Shown: positions 7,930 through 14,596 of the stretch, one piece after another
Layout: every line of letters starts with the position of its first letter
Position numbering within the stretch: position 1 is the first letter of the stretch
Assembly: GCF_934307085.1 (NCBI RefSeq)
Contig: NZ_CAKRCF010000059.1
Coordinates: 1 to 14,596, forward strand
DNA: 14,596 bases
Reading direction: 5' to 3'
Source: an uncultured Anaerobutyricum sp.
GTDB lineage: Bacteria; Bacillota; Clostridia; Lachnospirales; Lachnospiraceae
The notes under the pieces: model-generated
The model's database searches: none
Seen by the model: only the letters and a program-made list of their open reading frames with translations
What the model was told of the DNA's origin: nothing
Made by a program: the position numbers and the translations under genes

Positions 7930-8853
7930 CTATTTACCAGATTCCTTTTGATTCCAATATTTTTTAATAAATTGGGCATCTTCCAAAGACATTCTATCAA
8001 ATGCCACAATTTCTTTTCCTTGATCATATGCTTGTAAAATTTTTTGCTTTACTTGATTAGGAAACATTACTGTTGTCATTCTTCCTAAATACCTTGCCCA
8101 CATCGAAAAAGAAGATCCCGAAGCAACAAAAATTCCTGAATTAGCCAAAGCCAATATATCTGCAATTGCTGACCCGAATGTAATTCTTTCAACATTTTCT
8201 AACTCTAATAATGGTTTCAATTCTTCGTCTGTTCCATCAGAAAAAACATATATTTTTGTCTTTTCTCCTATAATCTGTCTGAGTGCCGTTCCCATACATA
8301 CATACCATTCTATCGGAATTGCACTACAATGTTTTCCGCTTTTTACTTCTTCCCATGACACCCTTGCGAAATCTCCCAAGCGTACATGCATGCAAATAGA
8401 ATTTTTTCCATCAAATGAAAGTGCTACTTTGTATTTCGGGTTTAAATTTCTAACAATATCTTCGTATACTATATTGCTATCATTAATTATTTCCTCAAAA
8501 CAATTTTCAAACCCCTCAAATTCAACTATACAATCGTCAACTTCTTGATTTTTTGATATTTCTTGTTCTTTAATATGTTTTTTTATCAGTAAAAACCAAG
8601 TTTTTTTAAATCCACTAATATATTCAGATTTATTAACAAACAAATCATTATAAAACCTTTTGTCTGATTCACGCCGTAAAACTGGACCCAATTTCAAACT
8701 GAACCATGTTGGCCAGATCATTTTAACATTTTTATGTTTCTTTGTATAAACAACTGCCCTTGCATATGTAAACAATATATTACCTAGGCCTGCACCACCC
8801 AAGCGAAATACCAAACAGTCTTTTTCTGATAATTTAGGATATATATAATACAT
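7930..8853 (-). CDS. GT11-like (alpha-1,2-fucosyltransferase-related) glycosyltransferase
   Basis: This 307-residue enzyme shows the ordered motifs of the GT11/fucosyltransferase superfamily. GGAGLGNILFTYA (19-31) corresponds to the family GxGNQxFxYA motif. MHVRLGDF (155-162) is the HxRxGD donor-binding motif. VFSDG (203-207) and ASGSSFSMWA (244-253) match the SDD and SSFSWWA-like regions. Known GT11 enzymes transfer fucose from GDP-fucose, usually alpha-1,2. Here Ile replaces Gln in the first motif and Met replaces Trp in the last, so a different donor is possible. No GDP-fucose synthesis genes are in this window. The ATG at 8853 has AAGGAGGG upstream at good spacing. It starts 13 bases after the preceding GT2 stop, which fits one operon. 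Confidence 0.82.
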   Translation of the reverse strand: MYYIYPKLSEKDCLVFRLGGAGLGNILFTYARAVVYTKKHKNVKMIWPTWFSLKLGPVLRRESDKRFYNDLFVNKSEYISGFKKTWFLLIKKHIKEQEISKNQEVDDCIVEFEGFENCFEEIINDSNIVYEDIVRNLNPKYKVALSFDGKNSICMHVRLGDFARVSWEEVKSGKHCSAIPIEWYVCMGTALRQIIGEKTKIYVFSDGTDEELKPLLELENVERITFGSAIADILALANSGIFVASGSSFSMWARYLGRMTTVMFPNQVKQKILQAYDQGKEIVAFDRMSLEDAQFIKKYWNQKESGK

Positions 8854-8866
8854 GGATTCACCCTCC

Positions 8867-9667
8867 TTATTTAGTCAAAGCATTTCTAATCTTTCGATAT
8901 CCATTTCTAACAAACTCAGGGGACCTATTTGACACCATCCATGCTCTAACCGGACTAAAACTACATGCAATTATAAAATTATAGATGGCTCTCTGCCTAG
9001 ACGAGTAATATTTTTTTACTATCTCGGCCTTTTCATGTTTCGCAGTTTTTAATCCAATTGTTGTTTCAGAAATACCATCACCCATGTAAGTACAAATAAC
9101 TGCTCCCATATGATAAAATGGTACTTTATTTTTCCAAAGCTTAAGCGTCAAATCATGGTCAGCACTTATTTTGTAATTTATATCATATCGAATACCCGTT
9201 TTAAAAATCTCTCGACTATAAAATATAGATTGATGACACAATGGTCTTCTGTACAAATAGAAATTGTCTAATTTTTTCTTTTGAACCTGAACAAGTTTAT
9301 CTTTTCGGCTATAGTCTCCATATAGAACGCATTTATTCTTTATATGATTATTCTCAATATAATCAGCTACATTTTCTAATACACTTTTATCATAAAATAT
9401 ATCCCCAGCGTTAAGAAAAACAATATAGTCACCTTTTGCCATATTGATTGCTTGATTCATTCCATCATAAACACTTTTATCTTCTTTTGAACAAACCCTA
9501 TAATGTACATCCTGAGGCACATAAGAGAGTGTATCGTCCTTTGATTTTCCATCCTTTACAATAACTTCATAATTAGAGTATGTCTGGTCTTGCACTGACT
9601 GTATGGTTTTTTTTATCTCTGAAGCGGCATTTAATGTCACTATTAATATACTAAATTTCGGTGTCAT
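8867..9667 (-). CDS. Glycosyltransferase family 2, WcaE-like
   Basis: This GT2 enzyme of 266 residues, counted from the ATG at 9667, belongs to the short WcaE/colanic-acid-like branch. Visible motifs are FSILIVTLNAASEIKKTIQS at the N-terminus, KDGKSKDD (38-45) and EDKSVYDGMNQAINMAKGD (62-80). LNAGD (85-89) replaces the usual DXD, as is normal in this branch. Further on come CHQSIFYSREIF and the SADHDLTLKL segment containing the likely base. The frame also opens at 9682 and 9679, overlapping the stop of the upstream GT4 as ATGATG. Only the ATG at 9667 has a ribosome site (GGAG, five bases away), so I prefer it. The predicted role is adding one sugar to the repeat unit on the cytoplasmic side; donor unknown. 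Confidence 0.9.
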   Translation of the reverse strand: MTPKFSILIVTLNAASEIKKTIQSVQDQTYSNYEVIVKDGKSKDDTLSYVPQDVHYRVCSKEDKSVYDGMNQAINMAKGDYIVFLNAGDIFYDKSVLENVADYIENNHIKNKCVLYGDYSRKDKLVQVQKKKLDNFYLYRRPLCHQSIFYSREIFKTGIRYDINYKISADHDLTLKLWKNKVPFYHMGAVICTYMGDGISETTIGLKTAKHEKAEIVKKYYSSRQRAIYNFIIACSFSPVRAWMVSNRSPEFVRNGYRKIRNALTK

Positions 9668-9678
9668 ATTTTCTCCCA

Positions 9679-10782
9679 TCATAATACAGTATTATTTTTA
9701 CATACCAATTCAATTGATTTTATATGATTTTTAATCACATTCTCATATGTATAATTACTTATTTTTTTGATATTGTTTTCTCCAATAACTTTTCCATCAG
9801 CTCTAAGCATTTTCTTCATTGCATCTGCCAATTCTTTGCTAGCGTTTACTGGAACAATATAGCCATTTATGCCATCTTCGATTAATTCTGCAGCTGCTAC
9901 GCACATATCCGTCGATACCACCGGAAGCCCCACTGCCATTGCCTCATTTATAACGAGTCCCCAAATATCTTCACGTGTTGGAAGGACAAAAAGGTCTGCT
10001 GCTTTATAATACTCAAATATTTCTTCTTTTTGCTTAAACCCCACTAACTGGACATTTTTCAAGTTATGGTCTGCAATATACTGCTGGTACTGATTTTCTT
10101 CTTCACCGCCACCTACTATAACAAGAGAATAGTTTTCATCCAGTTCCTTATTCCACGCCTCAAGAAGTATATCAAATCCTTTTCGATGAATGAATTGACC
10201 AATTGTCAAAACCATCTTGGGCTTGTCTACTCCAAGTTTCTTTTTGTACTTAGCCTTTTCAGCTTCCGAAAGCGGTTCTTTCAATATTTCATCCGCATGA
10301 AGTGATGTAAATGGATGGTAATAGATTTTATTTTCATCTGCGCCAAAGTATTTAAAATACTCCGCCGCATGGTTACCACTTGCAAAATATCCAGCTGCGT
10401 GTGTAACCAAACATCTCTTTATGATATTCTTTATGAAGTTCTTGCGAATAAATGCTCCGTCCAAATTCATTATGTATGGAACTTTATTTTTAATACAAGC
10501 AAGTTCCAATCTAATTGCATTCTTTATATGGTAATCATATGCCAAAACTAAATCATACTTTTTTATCTGCTTTAGTTCTTCTTCAAATTGCATCCGACCA
10601 GGTTCTTTAAGTAAAGATATTGAATTAAGACCCGTGTCTTTGCAAAACCACGCAGCATTTCTATTCTGATCTGACATCTTATCAAAAACGACAAACATAT
10701 CATACTCTTTTGCAAGTCCCTTAAATACTTCTACTCTATATGGCGATGGAAAATCCGCAAATGCCAATATCTTTACTTTCAT
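9679..10782 (-). CDS. Glycosyltransferase family 4 (GT-B fold)
   Basis: This 367-residue GT4 enzyme has ILAFADFPSPYRVEVFKGLA at its N-terminus and GNHAAEYFKYFG (about 136-147) at the domain link. GQFIHRKGFD (195-204) opens the donor domain, VGGGEE is at 223-228, and EDIWGLVINEA spans 271-281. In that last motif D272 stands at the first position of the EX7E pair with E280, a substitution common in this branch. The ATG at 10782 has AGGAGA upstream, and the gap to the preceding gene is 16 bases. The stop TGA overlaps the first possible ATGs of the next gene. It is probably a retaining transferase adding a hexose or deoxy-sugar to the lipid-linked chain. Base composition is intermediate to low compared with the genes to its right. 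Confidence 0.92.
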   Translation of the reverse strand: MKVKILAFADFPSPYRVEVFKGLAKEYDMFVVFDKMSDQNRNAAWFCKDTGLNSISLLKEPGRMQFEEELKQIKKYDLVLAYDYHIKNAIRLELACIKNKVPYIMNLDGAFIRKNFIKNIIKRCLVTHAAGYFASGNHAAEYFKYFGADENKIYYHPFTSLHADEILKEPLSEAEKAKYKKKLGVDKPKMVLTIGQFIHRKGFDILLEAWNKELDENYSLVIVGGGEEENQYQQYIADHNLKNVQLVGFKQKEEIFEYYKAADLFVLPTREDIWGLVINEAMAVGLPVVSTDMCVAAAELIEDGINGYIVPVNASKELADAMKKMLRADGKVIGENNIKKISNYTYENVIKNHIKSIELVCKNNTVL

Positions 10783-10798
10783 CGTTTAATATCTCCTC

Positions 10799-11704
10799 TT
10801 ATGCTTTCAAATCTCCCTGTGGCTTCATCTTAGTGCCCTTTTTCTCACATTCATAAATCTTGGCATCCACCAAGAAGCGATACCAATATGCCTGCAAGAA
10901 ATGGAATATCTTTCCTTCCGGCCCGTCTAGGAAGCCCAGCTTAATGTAATACCGATAAATGAAATACAGATGCGCCCGGAAAAACTTTGGCAGTCTATAA
11001 TAGCCGCTGTTTTTTATCACTCTCTTCATCTTGGCCTGTCCAGATGATGTTCCATCCTGTTCCAGACTTTCATCCATCGCATTTTCAAGTGTCATCTGAT
11101 GATCCAAAACTTCTCGGTTGCTGTACCAATTATGTTTTGCTATCCACCATTCCAAATCTTTCTGATTATTGTCAATCAAATCATGCTTAAACTCAACAGT
11201 TGTTCCCTCTGATAGAATCATGTGCTCATCCATGATTTTCATTTCACAGGAAGCCTTACCTATTCTGAAAATACGTAGTAGCAGTTCCGGATAACGACCA
11301 CCATGCTTAATCCAGCGGCCCATAAAATAAACTCTACGCCGAAGGATAATGCCATTCGCAGGTTCCTTAACATTTGGGAGCTTCTCGTCAATTTCCGCTG
11401 CCAAGTCTTCCATAATTTCTTCATCAGCATCCATGCGCATAGCCCATTCTGTGTCGATACCAGTATTCTGAAGTCCCCAGTTTAGCTGATTTGCATAGGA
11501 AATCCATTTGTGTTGGTAGAAATCCAGCGCAGAACCAATTTTCTGAAGTTCCGAATTCAGTTTCTTGCATAATGCTTCTGTTCCATCTATACTGAAGCTA
11601 TCTATGATAACAAATCTCTTGGCAACTCCACGAAAAGACTCCACACACTTCCGAAGATTCTTTTCTTCATTTTTTGTTAGTATAACTACTGTTAAATCTG
11701 TCAT
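10799..11704 (-). CDS. Glycosyltransferase family 2, WaaE/KdtX-like
   Basis: This 301-residue GT2 enzyme resembles the WaaE/KdtX (lipopolysaccharide core glucosyltransferase) branch. It has VILTKNEEKNLRKCVES at the start (TKNEE 10-14), DSFSIDGT (35-42) and the acidic MDADE (91-95). GRWIKHGGRYPE (129-140) is followed by RIFRIGKASCEMKIMDEH, in which D-E-H (159-161) fits the catalytic base region. In Gram-positive loci such enzymes add a sugar to capsule repeat units. The ATG at 11704 has GAGGAAAG upstream. The gene follows, and may slightly overlap, the tail of a decayed acyltransferase. Its base composition is richer in G/C than the genes to its left, placing it with the right-hand block of the locus. 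Confidence 0.9.
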   Translation of the reverse strand: MTDLTVVILTKNEEKNLRKCVESFRGVAKRFVIIDSFSIDGTEALCKKLNSELQKIGSALDFYQHKWISYANQLNWGLQNTGIDTEWAMRMDADEEIMEDLAAEIDEKLPNVKEPANGIILRRRVYFMGRWIKHGGRYPELLLRIFRIGKASCEMKIMDEHMILSEGTTVEFKHDLIDNNQKDLEWWIAKHNWYSNREVLDHQMTLENAMDESLEQDGTSSGQAKMKRVIKNSGYYRLPKFFRAHLYFIYRYYIKLGFLDGPEGKIFHFLQAYWYRFLVDAKIYECEKKGTKMKPQGDLKA

Positions 11705-11705
11705 T

Positions 11706-12240
11706 TTTTACTTTCCTCATCCATATATATAAGATATAAGCGAGTACATATGTGACTACTACAAATATAAAACGCTTATTATTGATAGTTTTATTATTCC
11801 TAATGTAAAAGTGTGAACCAGATAAATCTCATACGAAATCATTCCAGTCACAGACAACATCTTATTTTCAAATATCCCATTGAATGATTTTCCAAATGCC
11901 ATAATTCCTATCGCCATCGGCAAACAGGTCAACAGTACCATTGTATTAGACACAATGTAAGGCAGGCTCTTAACCACATTTAGCTATGTTATTGCCATGA
12001 ACCAACCGTAACTTGTTGCCGGTTTCAAAAGGCAGAAATCCAACAAATAGGCTTTAATGGAAAAAGTACCTATGGCAGGCAGTCCTATTAGCTCCACTAC
12101 CCAGAACGACAAACACACATTCTGCAGACGTTTTCTCTAGAAGCCCTTTAGCCCGTTCTTTTCATATGAAACCTCTAGTCTATATCCAAAACACTTCAGA
12201 AAGAATGCCACACCTAAACAGGTAATAAGTGCCAATACTT
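11706..12240 (-). pseudogene. Membrane acyltransferase (acyltransferase 3/OafA-like), decayed
   Basis: One frame from about 12240 to 11759 reads as pieces of a polytopic acyltransferase, broken by TAG at 12137-12139 and TAG at 11984-11986. Recognisable pieces are GYRLEVSYEKNGLKGF before the first stop. Between the stops are RKRLQNVCLSFWVVELIGL and LLKPATSYGWFM. After the second come SYEIYLVHTFTLGII and its hydrophobic surroundings. After a TAG at 11759-11761 the C-terminal tail appears to continue in another frame (FVVVTYVLAYILYIWMRK), so a frameshift lies near 11770-11790. The N-terminal part is missing, and the middle looks shortened relative to the usual 330 or more residues. Intact relatives O-acetylate polysaccharides at the membrane. 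It directly abuts the stop of the upstream acetyltransferase, suggesting a deletion joined them. Confidence 0.75.
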
Positions 12241-12242
12241 CA

Positions 12243-12827
12243 TTATGTTTCGCCCTCCAACCTCTTGATAACCCTTGCCGGGTTTCCGACGATCACGCAA
12301 TTATCCTTAAACTTTCCAGTAACCACAGCACCGGCACCGACAACGCAGCCATCCCCCAGCGCTGTGCCTTTCAGTATTATTGAATTGCACCCGATGAAGC
12401 AATTCTTGCCGATCTTAATTTCTCGGCTCGGCACCAGATTGCTGTCACCACCGTTTTCATCCCGCAGCAGTTTGTTTCTTGCCTCTGCCTCGATGGGATG
12501 AAAGTCATTGTCCAAAATCTTGCAGTTTCCGCCAATGCAGGTATTCTCTCCAATCGTGATTTTCTTTCGGGCGTAAATCGTAGCTCCCGAAATTCCTACG
12601 TTATCGCCAATCTCAATTTCTGCTTCCGGAGCACGGGTGACAATAATCGTCCGGCTATAAAGACCAACCAAATTGCTTAAAAAGCTGCTTTTGATTGTGA
12701 CATTTTCACCAATCTTCAGCTTGGCACCGCCTTTGTTGAAGATGATCGGTACGCCCTTCAGCAAGAGGTTCTTTCCATATTCAACTTTCGTCATCTTCAT
12801 AACCAGCTTAAACCAGTTACTGTTCAT
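12243..12827 (-). CDS. Hexapeptide-repeat (left-handed beta-helix) acetyltransferase
   Basis: This 194-residue LbH acyltransferase probably acetylates a sugar residue with acetyl-CoA in the cytoplasm. Hexapeptide turns are clear at IGENVTI, IEIGDNVGISGATI and ITIGENTCIGGNCKI. They resume at IKIGKNCFIGCNSIILKG after an excursion loop. The catalytic histidine is likely H110 in DNDFHPI (106-112). The loop at about 113-135 extends toward the active site, as in the Maa/CapG-like group. The end, CVIVGNPARVIKRL (177-190), is the standard closing strand. The ATG at 12827 has AAAGGAGG eight bases upstream, overlapping the stop of the preceding GT4, so coupling is likely. Being next to the dead acyltransferase, it may now be the only acetylation enzyme of this half of the locus. 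Confidence 0.9.
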   Translation of the reverse strand: MNSNWFKLVMKMTKVEYGKNLLLKGVPIIFNKGGAKLKIGENVTIKSSFLSNLVGLYSRTIIVTRAPEAEIEIGDNVGISGATIYARKKITIGENTCIGGNCKILDNDFHPIEAEARNKLLRDENGGDSNLVPSREIKIGKNCFIGCNSIILKGTALGDGCVVGAGAVVTGKFKDNCVIVGNPARVIKRLEGET

Positions 12828-12841
12828 ACCTCTCGCCTCCT

Positions 12842-14110
12842 TTACAGCTTCAAAATTGCTTCTACATACTTTCTCACCGACACATTTCTAGTAAGATTCT
12901 TCTCCAGATTCTCACGGCCTCTGGTCCCCATCGCCTTCAACTCGCTATTTCCAGCGTTCTCAATGAACCAGCGAATGTTTTCCTCAACCTTGTCATACTC
13001 ACCCGGCTCACAACAAAGACCACCGTGTGTATCTTCAATCAGGTAACGAACTTCCGATCCCGATTCGAGTACCCCTAATATCGGCTTCGAGGCCGCCATT
13101 ATTCCGTATGCCTTCGATGGGCAACTTACGCCTTTGATGCCTTTCGCATTCACACACCAATGAACATCACCGGCGTTCAAGCTATAAATCAGGTCAGCTT
13201 TATCCTGATACGGAATAAAAGTCACATTATCCATGTGATGCTGCTTTACATACAGCACCAATTTGTCCAGCACAGAACCAGCACCAACAAAAGCAAATAC
13301 AACCTCTCGACCATCGGTAGTCTTTGTGCCAGGATTGAACCGCTCTACAACTTCAATCAACTTTTCAAGGTCATAATACAGACCAATATTGCCGGAGTAC
13401 ATGATGACGAACTTGCCATCTAGACCGTACTTCTTCTTGAAAGCCAAAACTCTCTCGTTATTCTCATCCAACGGATAGATTTCATTCTCATCAATCCAAT
13501 TATTAATCATAACAGTCTTAGGGACTTTTTTACCCTTAAAACGCTTCTCCACCGTCTCCACCAAATCACGGCCGACCGTAATCACAAGATTGCTGCGTTT
13601 ACAGCTGAACTTGTCAAACCACATCATAGCATCTGTGATAAGCTTGCTCTTGGTATAGCCAATCGCCAGCACCTGCTCCGGGTTAAAATCTTGAATGTTA
13701 TAGATATACTTGGCACGTTTTATCCACTTGCCCCAAATGCCCAGCAGACCACCGAGAATCGGAGGCTGAGAAATTGAAAACACATAATCCATCTTACCGA
13801 CCTTAAAGGTTGCAGCCATTGCTCCAAAGAAATAAGAAACAATGTTCTTCACACGACTTTTCTTATTGGTTTTACTAAACTCCGGCACACGAATTCGCAG
13901 CACCTTCACGCCATTGATTTTTTCTTCGTAATATTTCTGTGTCTTATATTTATCTTCGATAATTCCTAAGTAACTTGGCACCACACAGATAACCGTGATA
14001 TTGAATTTATCCAGCATACCCTCCGCCAATTCACGGAGAATCTGCCCCGTTGACGCAGTATCTGGAACATAGTAATGAGCATAAATCAGGAGATTCTTCT
14101 TATTCGACAT
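12842..14110 (-). CDS. Glycosyltransferase family 4, WcaI/WbuB-like
   Basis: This 422-residue GT4 enzyme is of the WcaI/WbuB type, often the second sugar transferase after priming. The N-terminus LLIYAHYYVPDTASTGQILR matches the family YYPP..GG...L..LA pattern, followed by VICVVPSYLG. SISQPPILGG (112-121), YIYNIQDFNPE (135-145) and the linker MINNWID (201-207) follow. The donor domain has MYSGNIG (237-243), FVGAG (274-278) and GVSCPSKAYGIMAASKPIL (327-345), where the loop seen in this branch replaces a classical EX7E. The start at 14110 has AGAGG eleven bases upstream, somewhat far, plus GGTGGA immediately before the ATG, so initiation is not ideal. Its position directly after the priming transferase supports early addition to the undecaprenyl-linked sugar. 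Donor unknown. Confidence 0.9.
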   Translation of the reverse strand: MSNKKNLLIYAHYYVPDTASTGQILRELAEGMLDKFNITVICVVPSYLGIIEDKYKTQKYYEEKINGVKVLRIRVPEFSKTNKKSRVKNIVSYFFGAMAATFKVGKMDYVFSISQPPILGGLLGIWGKWIKRAKYIYNIQDFNPEQVLAIGYTKSKLITDAMMWFDKFSCKRSNLVITVGRDLVETVEKRFKGKKVPKTVMINNWIDENEIYPLDENNERVLAFKKKYGLDGKFVIMYSGNIGLYYDLEKLIEVVERFNPGTKTTDGREVVFAFVGAGSVLDKLVLYVKQHHMDNVTFIPYQDKADLIYSLNAGDVHWCVNAKGIKGVSCPSKAYGIMAASKPILGVLESGSEVRYLIEDTHGGLCCEPGEYDKVEENIRWFIENAGNSELKAMGTRGRENLEKNLTRNVSVRKYVEAILKL

Positions 14111-14224
14111 TCCACCATATTCCTCTCATAAGTTTTTATAACTATTTACCGACGTATTTTAATACACCAATATTTTTTATCTATCTCTTTCCTTAATAAT
14201 TCCCTCTTCTTATTTTTTGTCCTC
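14111..14224. other. Intergenic gap with an orphan ribosome site
   Basis: A perfect AGGAGG (14221-14226 on the minus strand) overlaps the stop of the priming transferase. It is followed by an A-run and no ATG, GTG or TTG at working distance. No GC-rich terminator is seen. The site may be left over from a gene that once followed directly. An A/T-rich stretch before the GT4 could hold a promoter, but no convincing -35/-10 pair stands out. Confidence 0.35.
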
Positions 14225-14596
14225 CTACATCGACCCTTCTTTTTTAAACACAACCTGTACTGTCTTAAACAGAATCTTTATATCAAGCCCCATCGTCCAT
14301 TCGCTTATGTACTGTTTATCGAGCTTTACGACTTCTTCGAAGTCTGTAATGTTGCTTCGTCCGCTTACCTGCCACATTCCGGTAAGTCCTGGCTTGGTTG
14401 CGAGGCGGGCACGGTGATGAAGTTCGTATTTATCCCATTCGTCTACTGTTGGCGGGCGGGTTCCGACTAAGGACATATCGCCTTTCAACACATTAAGGAA
14501 CTGCGGAAATTCATCCAGACTCCAGTCACGGATGAAGTTGCCGACACCTTTTTTGATTGTGCCGTCTGGGAGCTTCTTGCTGCCGATGATTCGAGG
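14225..14596 (-). CDS. Undecaprenyl-phosphate sugar phosphotransferase, C-terminal 123 residues (cut by window edge)
   Basis: This is the catalytic C-terminus of a bacterial sugar transferase (PF02397 family, CpsE/WbaP/PglC type). It primes synthesis by moving a sugar-1-phosphate from a UDP-sugar to undecaprenyl phosphate at the membrane. The visible frame enters at base 14596 without a start. It contains [20 protein letters not shown], with the conserved [12 protein letters not shown] block. [18 protein letters not shown] and [14 protein letters not shown] follow, all invariant hallmarks. It ends normally at the TAG at 14225-14227, close to the usual distance after the last motif. The N-terminal part, which decides between a short single-domain and a long CpsE-like form, lies outside. 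As the first gene in transcription order here, it defines the direction of assembly. The first sugar is probably glucose, galactose or an N-acetylated relative. Confidence 0.96.
   Translation of the reverse strand, partial: PRIIGSKKLPDGTIKKGVGNFIRDWSLDEFPQFLNVLKGDMSLVGTRPPTVDEWDKYELHHRARLATKPGLTGMWQVSGRSNITDFEEVVKLDKQYISEWTMGLDIKILFKTVQVVFKKEGSM

Noticed and set aside
12229..12501. Plus-strand open frame of 90 codons.
   Set aside because: It is a shadow of the acetyltransferase, where the repeated hexapeptide codons leave the opposite strand open.
14130..14170. A possible promoter before the WcaI-like gene (TTAAAA and TATAAA about 16 bases apart on the minus strand).
   Set aside because: The region is AT-rich and the -35 match is poor; such pairs are expected by chance here.
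1..14596. CRISPR arrays, tRNA or rRNA genes, toxin-antitoxin or phage-defence genes.
   Set aside because: No regularly spaced repeats, cloverleaf-like segments or defence-type domains were seen on either strand.

Overview
The window reads as part of a surface-polysaccharide (capsule or exopolysaccharide) locus from a low-GC Firmicute, most likely a gut Clostridia/Lachnospiraceae-type bacterium. This rests on the strong AGGAGG-type Shine-Dalgarno sites, the AT-rich codon use, the types of glycosyltransferase present and the IS110/IS66 elements. The species cannot be named from sequence alone. Every supported gene is on the minus strand, so transcription runs from high to low coordinates.

In transcription order (right to left) the locus holds: the C-terminal part of a priming sugar-phosphate transferase (cut by the window edge, 14225-14596); a WcaI/WbuB-like GT4 (12842-14110); a left-handed beta-helix acetyltransferase (12243-12827); a decayed membrane acyltransferase (about 11706-12240); a WaaE-like GT2 (10799-11704); a GT4 (9679-10782); a WcaE-like GT2 (8867-9667); a GT11/fucosyltransferase-like enzyme (7930-8853); a GT4 (6531-7730); a second beta-helix acetyltransferase (5935-6498); a GT2 (4834-5856); a Wzy-type polymerase (3622-4833); and a Wzx flippase (2079-3608). 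This is a Wzx/Wzy-dependent assembly line. The priming enzyme loads a sugar phosphate on undecaprenyl phosphate, up to seven further glycosyltransferases extend it, soluble acetyltransferases decorate it, Wzx flips it and Wzy polymerises it. No nucleotide-sugar synthesis, chain-length control or export genes are in view; they are presumably outside the window.

After the flippase comes about 1.4 kb without an intact gene. It holds a clear IS66 relic (tnpA with five in-frame stops overlapping a broken tnpB). Next is the upstream non-coding end and N-terminal 237 codons of an IS110-family transposase, which runs off the left edge.

Base composition changes along the locus. By hand count, 5221-5340 has 29 G/C in 120 and 12361-12480 has 57 in 120. 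The change is visible at the gene junction near 10.79 kb. This, the acyltransferase pseudogene and the IS graveyard suggest a cassette-swapped, mosaic serotype-type locus. I see no clear evidence of a wholly new system. The most interesting leads are a possible bridge RNA/regulatory fold at the IS110 end, the broken acyltransferase, and a 14-codon upstream ORF with a strong ribosome site before one glycosyltransferase.
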